Source: Bacteroidota bacterium
GTDB taxonomy: Bacteria; Bacteroidota; Bacteroidia; Cytophagales; Cyclobacteriaceae
DNA length: 64,000 nt
Direction of reading: 5' to 3'
NCBI GenBank assembly: GCA_018266435.1
Contig: JAFEAL010000002.1
Span: forward strand, 186,001-250,000
Position 1 is the first letter of the stretch. Every line of letters begins with the position of its first letter. This document shows positions 52,926 through 61,360 of the stretch, piece by piece. The notes below the pieces were generated by a model. That model had not been told where the DNA came from and ran no database searches. It worked only from the letters and a program-made list of their open reading frames with translations. The translations under genes were made by a program, and so were the position numbers.

Positions 52926-55900
52926 TTATTCCAAAGGAATATCTCCCGGCTGCTCACCTATTACTACTACTTTTGGCGGAAGCAGTTTATACATTACCGG
53001 AGTAACTAATCGCGAGAGTAAGGTAGAACTGATTAACCCACCGATAATTACTAAAGCCAGCGGGGAGTACAGCGGATTGCCTTCGATGGCCAATGGAATC
53101 AACCCGCCAATGGCGGTGAGCGAAGTGAGCACAATGGGCACGAAACGGATTTCTCCGGCATGTTCAATGGCCTCATCCAGCGGCACTCCCCGCTCACGAA
53201 GCTGGTGCGTAAAATCAACGAGCAAAATAGAATTTTTCACTTCTATTCCTGCTAAAGCAATTAACCCAACCACAGCAACAAACGAGAGTGGGTTGCCTGT
53301 GATAAACAGCATTGTTACCGCACCGATTACCCCCAGCGGAATGACTGACAACACAATCAGCGTACTTTTAAAATTGCCAAACTCCAGAACCAGCACTGCA
53401 ATAAATCCAAAGGCGGTAATCATGATGATTGTGCCAAGTCCTCCAAACGATTCTTGTTTGTTCTCCACCTCACCGGCTGCCGTATAGCGGTAGCCATTCG
53501 GAAAAGAGTACTTATCCAGTTTTTTCAGTACTTCGTTAGTTACGTCTTCGTACAAATATCCGTTTTTTACAAAAGCCGTTACTGTAGAGAAACGGTCTTT
53601 ATCATAGTGCCGTACTAAATTGGTTGAGGTTTCAAATTCTATTGTAGCTAATTGTTTCAGTGGAATGGCCTGACCTAACGCTGAGTTGATAAAAAGTTTA
53701 TCAAACACCTCAAAGGAGGCAAATTTTTCTTTAGGCAGCGTAACGTTAATGTTGATCGCATCTTCCCCTTCTGCAGGCGTAAACTTGCCCACATTTAAGC
53801 CGGCTACCCCCAACCGAACTGCTTTGTCAATGTCACTGACGGCTACACCCAGCAAACCGGCTTTTTCTTTGTTGATCTTTACCTGAAGATTGGTTTGCTG
53901 GTTGGCAATCGGGTTATTAACATATATCGTTCCCTCTGTTTTTTTTAAAATGTCTTCCACGTCCATTGAAATTTTTCTGAGGGTGTCCAGGTTTTCGCCA
54001 AACAAACGCAGGGCAATGGGTGCTTCCAGGGGCGGGCCTTGTTCAAAATCTTTCACTTCAATTTTAGCGTTGGCATAGTAAAAGAACTTCTCCCGAAGGT
54101 TATCAATCAACTTGGTTTTTTCTTCAGGAGTAAGGTTATTCAGTTGAACAAAAAGCTGGGCAAAGTTGGGTGATTCACTTCGGGCGATCACGTTGTAATA
54201 AATGCGTGGATTGCCTTTGCCTACGTTAGTGGTGAAGTAGGTGATGTCTTTTTCTTTTTTTAATTCACTTTCCACATAGCGTGCCACACGATCAGTTTCA
54301 CGTAAGCTGGTGCTAACCGGCATTTCAATGTTGATGAGAAACTGGGGTTTCTCCGATTTTGGAAATAAACTGAATCCCACAATGGGGAATAACGAGAGAC
54401 TGAAAACAAACAACACCAATGCAATGGCCAGCGTTGACCACGGATGGCGAAGTGACCAATGTAATACCCGTGTGTAAGTTCCACTGATTATTTTTTTTAA
54501 TGCCCGCAGAAAAATATTTCCCTCTTTGGAAGTATGTGTTTTCAATAAGCGGCTTGACAAAAAAGGCACAATGGTGAGCGATACCACCAGCGAAGCCAGC
54601 ACCGTGGTAATTACAGCCATTGGCAAACTACGGATAAAATCTCCGGCCTGCTCAGGAAGAAAAGCCAAAGGCAAAAATGCAAGGATCAATGTAGTGGTGC
54701 AACCAAGCACCGCCAAGCCAATTTGCTGGGTCGCTTCAATGGCCGCTTCTTTTTTTGATTTACCCGCGCGCAAGTAACGCTCAATATTTTCGATGACTAC
54801 GATGGAGTCATCTACAAGAATACCCAACGCTACAATTAAGCCGACAATACTTAATTGATTAATGGAATAGCCCAACGTATCGAGCATAAACAAACCTGTG
54901 AAAATAGAAAGGGGAATAGAGATCATCACAACCAGAGCCGCCCGGTTGCCTAACGGCAGCAGAGTGACCGACACCAGCAAAATGGCAATCACAAAATCTT
55001 TGGCAAACCGCGATAATCTTTTTTGCACACTTTTAGCCTGCTCAAAATTTTTAATCATTTTAATATTGGTCGGCAACTCTTTTTCGAATTGTGAAAGAAC
55101 TGGAGAGACGGCTTCATCCACGGCAAATATGTTTTGCTGATCTTTTTGAGCGGCTGTGAGCAACACGCTTCTATAACCATTAAGACGCGTGAGGTATGTT
55201 TCGTCTTGGTATCCGTTTTCTACTTCAGCAATGTCTTTGAGGTAAACTATTTTTCCGTTGCCCGAATAAACGATCGTGTTTTTGATTTCGTTAATGTTTT
55301 TGTATTCCCCACTTGTTTTGACATTGAATCTGCGTGTGCCCATTTCAATGTTTCCACCGGGTATGTTTACATTCTCACTTTGCAAGGCACCGATGATGTA
55401 GGGTAGCGCAATGTGTTGCTGTGCCAGCTTCTCAAGGTTCACTGACACGCGCACGTTTTGTTCGGGGTATCCGTGGGTTTCAATTTTTTTCAGGCTTTTA
55501 ACTTTTTCCAGCCGGTTCTCCAGCAGCTTTACCTGCTTTTCCAGTTCGTAGTACGGTGCCGTTTCAGACACCAGTGCAAGCTGAAGAATATTTACATCGG
55601 TAGAAGAAAATTTGATGATGCGTATGTCAAAAATATCCTGGGGCAATTCGCTGCGAAGCGAATTCACTTCACGAATGATTTCCTGATGTTTTTCTTCAGG
55701 GTTCATTTCATGTTTGTAGTCCACGCGAATGGAGGCCAGTCCATCGTACACGTCAGAAGTAATTCGTTTGATGTTCTCCAGTCCGTTGATTCTTTTTTCC
55801 ATCGGGTCAACCACCAGTTTTTCCATATCAATCGGGCTGGTACCCGGATAGACTACCACAATGGCAAATGAAGGAGCGGTGGTTTCAGGGTCTTCGCCAC

Positions 55901-56000
55901 GGGGCATATTGAGTAAGGAGTTCAACCCCAGGGCAACCATCAGCACAAACAGGATGAGCATGAACTGCCAATTCTTGACCGAGAACGCTGCGATTTTCAT
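52926..56000 (-). CDS. RND efflux pump, inner-membrane subunit (system 2)
   Basis: A 1024-aa HAE1/MMPL-like RND transporter. The N-terminus NWQFMLILFVLMVALGLNSL starts helix 1. TM4 carries GILVDDSIVVIENIERYL with the Asp pair for proton relay, and ALAGIEVKNSILLVDF lies at TM10. Two large periplasmic loops and 12 helices are inferred. It is the last of four genes: tetR, tolC, adaptor, pump. It shares little with system 1 beyond the family. Confidence 0.93.
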   Translation of the reverse strand: MKIAAFSVKNWQFMLILFVLMVALGLNSLLNMPRGEDPETTAPSFAIVVVYPGTSPIDMEKLVVDPMEKRINGLENIKRITSDVYDGLASIRVDYKHEMNPEEKHQEIIREVNSLRSELPQDIFDIRIIKFSSTDVNILQLALVSETAPYYELEKQVKLLENRLEKVKSLKKIETHGYPEQNVRVSVNLEKLAQQHIALPYIIGALQSENVNIPGGNIEMGTRRFNVKTSGEYKNINEIKNTIVYSGNGKIVYLKDIAEVENGYQDETYLTRLNGYRSVLLTAAQKDQQNIFAVDEAVSPVLSQFEKELPTNIKMIKNFEQAKSVQKRLSRFAKDFVIAILLVSVTLLPLGNRAALVVMISIPLSIFTGLFMLDTLGYSINQLSIVGLIVALGILVDDSIVVIENIERYLRAGKSKKEAAIEATQQIGLAVLGCTTTLILAFLPLAFLPEQAGDFIRSLPMAVITTVLASLVVSLTIVPFLSSRLLKTHTSKEGNIFLRALKKIISGTYTRVLHWSLRHPWSTLAIALVLFVFSLSLFPIVGFSLFPKSEKPQFLINIEMPVSTSLRETDRVARYVESELKKEKDITYFTTNVGKGNPRIYYNVIARSESPNFAQLFVQLNNLTPEEKTKLIDNLREKFFYYANAKIEVKDFEQGPPLEAPIALRLFGENLDTLRKISMDVEDILKKTEGTIYVNNPIANQQTNLQVKINKEKAGLLGVAVSDIDKAVRLGVAGLNVGKFTPAEGEDAININVTLPKEKFASFEVFDKLFINSALGQAIPLKQLATIEFETSTNLVRHYDKDRFSTVTAFVKNGYLYEDVTNEVLKKLDKYSFPNGYRYTAAGEVENKQESFGGLGTIIMITAFGFIAVLVLEFGNFKSTLIVLSVIPLGVIGAVTMLFITGNPLSFVAVVGLIALAGIEVKNSILLVDFTHQLRERGVPLDEAIEHAGEIRFVPIVLTSLTAIGGLIPLAIEGNPLYSPLALVIIGGLISSTLLSRLVTPVMYKLLPPKVVVIGEQPGDIPLE

Positions 56001-56011
56001 GGGTTAGTTTT

Positions 56012-57073
56012 TTAGTGTTGGTTGATTTTTACTGAACTGTTTTCAGTGAGAAAACCGGAACCTCCCGCAACTACTTCGTGAATGGAGTCTAACCCTTGTG
56101 AAATATAAGCCAGTTTGTTTTCCAGGTGTGCAATTACAATGGGAACTTTTCGCACGGATGTTTGATCATCGTTTACTACAAATACAAATGCATGTTGACC
56201 CTGGCCTTCTACAACGGCTTCAACCGGAATCGTCATTAGTTTTTTCTTGGCTGACGGCATAATCTCCACTTTAGCAAATAAACCGGAAGCCAGTTTTTTG
56301 TTTCCAGGAATTATTTTCACTTCGGCCTGGTAGAGACCGGTTACCGGGTCTGCTCCCTCGTTAATAACATTCAACTCTCCTTCAATGGGCTCGTTGGGGT
56401 AAGCATCTGTGGTGATGGTGGCGCGGTCTTCTTTTTTTACACGCACCCAGTCCACATCAGGCAAACCGATTTTTACGATCCATTCATTTTGTGCCGCGGA
56501 GTTGAGTATTAACACGGGGCTTCCGGCCATAACCAATTCACCTGCATTCAAAAATTTTCGTATAATTTTCCCCGACTGGTTGGCATGGATGGTTGAAAAT
56601 TGCTGATTGAACACCGCTATGCGATAGCTATCGTTAGCTACCTGGTATGCGGTTTGTAAATTCTGGATTTGTTCTTGCGTAGCGGCAGAGTCTTTCAGCA
56701 AGCGCTTGCCCCGATCAAGGTCGCGCTGAGCTTTGATGAGATTGTTTTTTGCTTGCGATACTTGCGCGTTTACTTCTGTTAAATCAAGTGACGCAAGAAG
56801 TTGTCCTTTGCTGACGGATTCGCCTTCTTTTACAAAAATTCTGGAGATGATACCGCTCACTTTGAAAGAGAGTTTTGATTCTGTCTCGGTACTGATCAAC
56901 CCCGAACTGATTACCGGCAAACTATATTCCACATACTTGACGGGTGCCACTTGCACGGCAATGGCCGATTCATCAAGTACAGAGTGGCCGGTTTGTTTTT
57001 CTTTTTTGCCACACGCGTTTAATAGAATTTCTATTGTGAAAAGTCCGATGAAAACAGCTAAATTTTTTTTCAT
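56012..57073 (-). CDS. RND periplasmic adaptor, lipoprotein (system 2)
   Basis: A 353-aa membrane-fusion protein. Its lipoprotein signal ends ILLNAC. Lipoyl half-motifs (SGIISRIFVKEGESVSKGQLL), a coiled-coil hairpin (about 75-115, VNAQVSQAKNNLIKAQRDLDRG) and beta-barrel domains (AEVKIIPGNKKLASGLFAKVEI) follow. ATG 57073 is chosen over 57136 because it starts the signal peptide; the stop of tolC lies at 57084. It is 11 bp upstream of the pump gene. Confidence 0.92.
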   Translation of the reverse strand: MKKNLAVFIGLFTIEILLNACGKKEKQTGHSVLDESAIAVQVAPVKYVEYSLPVISSGLISTETESKLSFKVSGIISRIFVKEGESVSKGQLLASLDLTEVNAQVSQAKNNLIKAQRDLDRGKRLLKDSAATQEQIQNLQTAYQVANDSYRIAVFNQQFSTIHANQSGKIIRKFLNAGELVMAGSPVLILNSAAQNEWIVKIGLPDVDWVRVKKEDRATITTDAYPNEPIEGELNVINEGADPVTGLYQAEVKIIPGNKKLASGLFAKVEIMPSAKKKLMTIPVEAVVEGQGQHAFVFVVNDDQTSVRKVPIVIAHLENKLAYISQGLDSIHEVVAGGSGFLTENSSVKINQH

Positions 57074-57083
57074 GGATGGGGGA

Positions 57084-58451
57084 TTATAAGTTACTGATGG
57101 TTTTTTGTAAGGCCGCAGCTTTGCGCAGCAGTTCATATCGGTTAATGGAGTGGGTTAACCGCGCAGTAGTGTATTTGTTTTCGGCATCTAAAAATTCGAT
57201 TAGCAGGGCAGCACCTTCGTTGTATTTGGATTGGATGATTTGAAATGATTTTTCTGCGCTTCGCATTCCGCTTTGCGAAGCCTGGTAGGCTAGCCTGGCC
57301 GATTTTAATTCATAGTGCGATTGGATTACCTGAAGTTCAATCTGCTTTTTTGTTTGCTCCATTTTATTTTCCATCACCTGGTAATCGATACGGGCTTGCT
57401 GCACGCGTGTTCGTTTTTCTCCGCCTTTAAAAAGGTCCCACGTCAACCCAAACTGTACGAGCCAATATTGCTGATCACTGCCAAAAGTGTAGTAATACCC
57501 CTGGTAGCCCACATCGCCTACGACATTAATTTTAGGAAGCAGCGCATTGCCTTTATTCAAGTAAATTATTTGTTCGCTGGCACGCATTCCATTTTGAAGT
57601 TGTGCCAATTCCTGGCGTTGGCGTAAAGCAGTTTGTGTTATAGATGTCAAGTCTTGTTGTTCGAGTGAGGGTTCTGAAAGAGTAGAGTCTTTAATAATCG
57701 TAGAGTTCAATTCACGGTTGAGTAGAAAATTGAAATAAGACTGAGTTACTTCTACATTTTTTTCATTCTCAGCAAGTTGTTGCTCGGTTTTGTTCAATTC
57801 GTATTCTGTACTAAGCACTACATCTTTAGTAGCTTTTGAATTGGCTACCCATGACTGGTTAACCTTGAGCAGTTGAAGGAGAATTTCGTGTGTATTTTTT
57901 AAAACCTGAACGGCATCCTGGCTTTGCAAAAATTGAAAATAGGCCGAAGTAATTTCGTATTTAAGTTGGTTTTCGTAGGCTTTCTTTTGTGCTTGCTGCA
58001 CCGTAATCAATTCTTTTTGTGCTTTGTAGTTGAAATATATTTCCGGGTTAAACAGGGGTTGAATTACACGCACTTTAGTGTCGTGAAAATTGGTGGCCAA
58101 AAAATTGGTTGATTGATTGGCAATGAGCGGATACTGAGGAGCACCATTATGCAAAGCTGCATTGATGGCATTGAGGTTTTGATAAACCGGGTTGACCAAG
58201 TCCCCTACCGGTACTAAGATTTTACGGCCACCATCGGCAAACTGGTAAGAGGCATTGATGCCCGCATACGGAAGAAACAATGCCCGGGCCTGGGCTAAGT
58301 TCTCTACGCTTCGCTCATAGTTGAGTTGTTCTTGCTGTAATTGCAGATTACTTTTCAGTGCCAGTTGAATGTAACTCTCCAGCACCGACTGAGTTTTAGC
58401 CCGCACACTTGCGAAAAAAAAGAGAAGAAGACAAAGTGCTTTTATTTTCAT
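57084..58451 (-). CDS. TolC-family outer-membrane channel (system 2)
   Basis: A 455-aa outer-membrane efflux protein. The signal peptide ends near FFASVRAKTQ. Two OEP repeats carry long amphipathic helices (LQQEQLNYERSVENLAQARA, YHELKSARLAYQAS region) and the motif ALLIEFLDAENKYTTARLT near the C-terminus. It is the first structural gene after tetR and has an AACAGTGTT operator candidate just upstream of its ATG. Confidence 0.9.
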   Translation of the reverse strand: MKIKALCLLLFFFASVRAKTQSVLESYIQLALKSNLQLQQEQLNYERSVENLAQARALFLPYAGINASYQFADGGRKILVPVGDLVNPVYQNLNAINAALHNGAPQYPLIANQSTNFLATNFHDTKVRVIQPLFNPEIYFNYKAQKELITVQQAQKKAYENQLKYEITSAYFQFLQSQDAVQVLKNTHEILLQLLKVNQSWVANSKATKDVVLSTEYELNKTEQQLAENEKNVEVTQSYFNFLLNRELNSTIIKDSTLSEPSLEQQDLTSITQTALRQRQELAQLQNGMRASEQIIYLNKGNALLPKINVVGDVGYQGYYYTFGSDQQYWLVQFGLTWDLFKGGEKRTRVQQARIDYQVMENKMEQTKKQIELQVIQSHYELKSARLAYQASQSGMRSAEKSFQIIQSKYNEGAALLIEFLDAENKYTTARLTHSINRYELLRKAAALQKTISNL

Positions 58452-58464
58452 CGTTAAATAAATT

Positions 58465-58473
58465 AACAGTGTT
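58465..58473. promoter_or_regulatory. Operator candidate between tetR and tolC
   Basis: AACAGTGTT is a perfect AACA-N-TGTT palindrome, 14 bases upstream of the tolC ATG. The same core occurs twice upstream of tetR, so it is a plausible TetR binding site. Confidence 0.5.
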
Positions 58474-58493
58474 TATTTTAGTGACAAAAAATT

Positions 58494-59132
58494 TTATTTT
58501 TTTAGTTTCTCTATGGCCAGGGTGAATGTCTTTAGGGTTTCATCCATAATCTGGTCTAGTTTTTTATTACTCTCCCGCTCTTCTTTTACGCGCCCCAGGT
58601 GGCCACTGAGGCGTAATGCACACAGGCCGTGGATAAAACTCCAGATTGTCATAGAAAATTGATGGGTATCCAGGTTTTTAAAATATCCTAGTTGCTGGCA
58701 TTGAGCTACGGTTTGAACCAGAGCATCAAATGCCCGGTCGCCTTCATCCCAATCTTGGTTTTGACAACTGGCCAAGTGCTCCATCGGCTCGGAGCGTATG
58801 AACAACAACTTGTACATCTCTGAATTTTTGATGGCAAACTTGATGTACGCTCTGCCCATTTCGCACAGGCGGTCAAAGGGATTATTAATTTTAAAAAGAG
58901 GCTGAAACAGTTTGTTCAACAAACTAAAGCCTTGACGATGCAAGGCATGAATGATTTCGTTTTTGTCTTTAAAATAGAGGTAGATTGTAGCCGGACTATA
59001 CTCAATGGCTTCGGCTACATTGCGTATGCTCACGTCATCAAAGCCTTTATCCACAAATAAACGATAAGCTGATTTTAAAATCGTGCCGCGCATTTCCTGA
59101 CGCTCGCGTTCTTTCCTTTCTTTCAGTCCCAT
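58494..59132 (-). CDS. TetR-family regulator of RND system 2
   Basis: A 212-aa one-component regulator. The N-terminal helix-turn-helix (about 14-58) shows KGFDDVSIRNVAEAIEYSPATIY and LYFKDKNEIIHALHRQG. The C-terminal TetR_C-type ligand-binding helices vary. It is first in the operon and probably represses it and itself, with efflux substrates as likely inducers. Three operator candidates with core AACA-N-TGTT surround the gene. Confidence 0.9.
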   Translation of the reverse strand: MGLKERKERERQEMRGTILKSAYRLFVDKGFDDVSIRNVAEAIEYSPATIYLYFKDKNEIIHALHRQGFSLLNKLFQPLFKINNPFDRLCEMGRAYIKFAIKNSEMYKLLFIRSEPMEHLASCQNQDWDEGDRAFDALVQTVAQCQQLGYFKNLDTHQFSMTIWSFIHGLCALRLSGHLGRVKEERESNKKLDQIMDETLKTFTLAIEKLKK

Positions 59133-59154
59133 GGTGCAAATAACGATAAAAAAA

Positions 59155-59167
59155 TGAACAGTGTTCA
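59155..59167. promoter_or_regulatory. Operator candidate 1 upstream of tetR
   Basis: TGAACA-G-TGTTCA is a palindrome of 6+1+6 bases, 23 bases upstream of the tetR ATG. Its centre is 18 bases from that of the neighbouring candidate. Confidence 0.5.
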
Positions 59168-59174
59168 GTATTTT

Positions 59175-59183
59175 AACATTGTT
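59175..59183. promoter_or_regulatory. Operator candidate 2 upstream of tetR
   Basis: AACATTGTT is a perfect AACA-N-TGTT palindrome with the same core as 59155-59167 and 58465-58473. Confidence 0.4.
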
Positions 59184-59274
59184 TATTAATAAAAAATATG
59201 CAACCCATTGAAAATCAGTGAAGAAACATACCCGTGAACATTAAGTTAAACCATCCGTTCTTTATCTAATGTTT

Positions 59275-59291
59275 CTTAAGAATGTCTTAAG
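59275..59291 (+). promoter_or_regulatory. Direct-repeat box CTTAAG-N5-CTTAAG
   Basis: CTTAAG at 59275-59280 and again at 59286-59291, an exact 11-base period, 30 bases upstream of the ATG of the secreted protein gene. The form equals the head-to-tail binding sites of OmpR/PhoB-family regulators (for example the PmrA box YTTAAK-N5-YTTAAK). A near-copy lies upstream of the OmpR-type regulator gene at 61361. Confidence 0.6.
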
Positions 59292-59321
59292 AATCTTCCG
59301 GCAAATTTACCGAGCTAAAAA

Positions 59322-61157
59322 ATGAGGGGATTCATTGTTTCAGTATGTTTACTGGTAAGCCTGACCGAGGGGTTTGGCCAGCAGTTAATTCTCCATACTC
59401 CATACCGGGTTGAAGCCTCACTATTTCAGCCAGTTTCTGTAAGGATTGAAGTCAACGGTATTAAAAAATACACAGTTACTCTTCAGGGGCAGCCATCGGG
59501 TTCTACATTTACCGATAGCCATTTTGTATGGACTCCCCAGCCTTCTGACAAACGATATTATTTAGTCACGTTTAGTTTGCTCGACTCGCTCGGCAACAGA
59601 AAAAATGAAATTAGCCTTGAGTTATTTGTGCGCCCACGCAAGCAATCTCCCTCCATAGAATTTGACCGACAGCTGAGCGATACAATACCCGTAGAAGAAA
59701 GCAAACCTTTTTATTTATCGGCCCGGTTGATAAACGGCTCGCGTGCAAACCAGCCTATAACCCCCTATTTTATTTTTAACGAAAACACTGGCCTTCGTTC
59801 GTTTGACAGTTGCCGCATTGAACAAATGGGCGACCAGTTGTTGTTTCGGTGGGTTCCTTCAAATGCAGAAGCCGAGAGAAAATATGCGCGGCTTAGAATT
59901 ACGTTACTTGGTTCTGACAGTTCAGTAGCCAGCCGTGTACTTACATTCAAAATAAAAAATATAGATTCTCCGCCCTCATTCCGATATCCGATTCCCGACA
60001 CAGTAATATTGGAGCGGAGCAAAGAAACGGTGCTGGATTTTACTGCAGACGATGACGAACAAAAAAAACTGAGCTACGACTATCATCCTAAGCGCAGCCT
60101 TTACCGCATGAGCGGCAGCAAAATAATTTTTTCGGCTGCAGGCCTGGATGATTCGCCCGGCACGGTTGCCCCTATTCCACTGACCGTTACGGTAAGTGAC
60201 GGCACCCACCCGATTACAAAAAAAATCTGGATAATCCTGCAAAAGAAAAACCGCTCAATAGTATTGGGCGATTTTACCCGGAAAGATTTTGAAGAAGGCG
60301 ACTCGCTCATTACTTACCTCAACGTATCAGGAGATGACCTCGATAAATATGATTTTAACCTGAATGACCTGGCGCTGCCTCCCGGCACCGAAAGCCTGGC
60401 AAAAAAATTGGTGCTGCAGAAAAATAGTTCTTTCATCAAAGTAAAATCAACTGGTGTATTGCCTTATACCTTAGTGGACAAGGATTATATTTTTAACCTT
60501 GCCTTCACCGCAACAGACAAAAACGATACACGCAAACATTATTATAAAGTAGTTGAACTTTCGGTTAAAGACCGACCCGACCCAACTCATATCGGTAAGC
60601 AAAAAGACTCGTTATTATTTGTGGTTGATACTTTTCTAAAAACCGAAACAATTTATAAAAGCATGCTGGATAAAATGCAGGGACAAATAAACAGGCCGTG
60701 GTGGAAAAAGGCCGCAGTAATAACCGGAGCCCTTTCGGGTGTGATTGGGCTCGTGCAAAGTCAGGAACAAAACAAATCAATCAGTGCAATTGCTGCGGTA
60801 ATCTCGCTGGCCTCTATTACTGTAACCAACCTGCCCAGCCTGACCGAAAAGACCCTTTCTGAGCTCACCGACAAAATTGCCAACTCTAAAGGCCGGATTG
60901 ACCAGCTTCAGGAAAGTGAATCGGCATTTCGTGCTTCTTTATTAACAACCATCGATCAAACCACTTTTTACAGGCTGAAGTCAGGCCTCAGCGAAAAATT
61001 AACAAAAGCACAACTACAAAGAAGCGAAGACATCTGCTCGCTATGGAGCAATAATGCCGTGAAACGAAGAATTATTCAACTGCTGAAGTCATCTTCGCCA
61101 CACACCAAAAACGGAATTGACATGAAAAAACTGTTTTTCTGTGCTGACCAAAAATAA
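59322..61157 (+). CDS. Secreted Ig/cadherin-like protein with C-terminal membrane hairpin
   Basis: A 611-aa protein of unknown function. A signal peptide (1-20, ending TEGFGQ) precedes about four beta-rich repeats (25-410). These look like Ig/cadherin-like modules: TFTDSHFVWTPQPSD, LLFRWVPSNAEAERKYARLRI and IPLTVTVSDGTHPITKKIWI. Then come two hydrophobic segments (463-479 and 487-504) and a helical tail (505-535). There is no T9SS sorting domain. It is therefore probably an envelope-attached protein. It shares a direct-repeat box with the two-component system downstream and likely belongs to that regulon. Confidence 0.65.
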   Translation: MRGFIVSVCLLVSLTEGFGQQLILHTPYRVEASLFQPVSVRIEVNGIKKYTVTLQGQPSGSTFTDSHFVWTPQPSDKRYYLVTFSLLDSLGNRKNEISLELFVRPRKQSPSIEFDRQLSDTIPVEESKPFYLSARLINGSRANQPITPYFIFNENTGLRSFDSCRIEQMGDQLLFRWVPSNAEAERKYARLRITLLGSDSSVASRVLTFKIKNIDSPPSFRYPIPDTVILERSKETVLDFTADDDEQKKLSYDYHPKRSLYRMSGSKIIFSAAGLDDSPGTVAPIPLTVTVSDGTHPITKKIWIILQKKNRSIVLGDFTRKDFEEGDSLITYLNVSGDDLDKYDFNLNDLALPPGTESLAKKLVLQKNSSFIKVKSTGVLPYTLVDKDYIFNLAFTATDKNDTRKHYYKVVELSVKDRPDPTHIGKQKDSLLFVVDTFLKTETIYKSMLDKMQGQINRPWWKKAAVITGALSGVIGLVQSQEQNKSISAIAAVISLASITVTNLPSLTEKTLSELTDKIANSKGRIDQLQESESAFRASLLTTIDQTTFYRLKSGLSEKLTKAQLQRSEDICSLWSNNAVKRRIIQLLKSSSPHTKNGIDMKKLFFCADQK

Positions 61158-61176
61158 TTTTTATTTGGCGTTGGTT

Positions 61177-61193
61177 CTTAAGAATCACTGAAG
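61177..61193 (+). promoter_or_regulatory. Direct-repeat box CTTAAG-N5-CTGAAG
   Basis: CTTAAG at 61177-61182, five bases, then CTGAAG at 61188-61193: an 11-base period and one mismatch to the box at 59275. It lies 168 bases upstream of the regulator gene, suggesting autoregulation. Confidence 0.55.
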
Positions 61194-61319
61194 AATTGCC
61201 CGGTATCTTTCGGTCGTTGTTAGGGAGAACCAATGCATATCAGGTAAGGCCTTTATCGCGCACAACTGATAAATGAAAATATGTATGTGGGTAATTTGTT
61301 TGTTAGGTTTAGGTAACTT

Positions 61320-61350
61320 GGTCAGCCGTTTTTACGGCTGGCCATTTTTT
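61320..61350 (+). terminator. Hairpin-T-run in the leader of the two-component operon
   Basis: GGTCAGCCG (61320-61328) pairs with CGGCTGGCC (61335-61343), one G-U pair, loop of six bases, followed by A and six T. It ends 11 bases before the ATG of the regulator gene. It could terminate the transcript of the 59322 gene or act as an attenuator for the regulator. Confidence 0.75.
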
Positions 61351-61360
61351 CTAAAGAGAA

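Noticed and set aside
35016-58451. The two RND systems as a recent duplication
   Set aside because: Pumps, adaptors and channels differ in length and motifs (VVDDGIVV against LVDDSIVV) and in regulation, so they are separate old systems.
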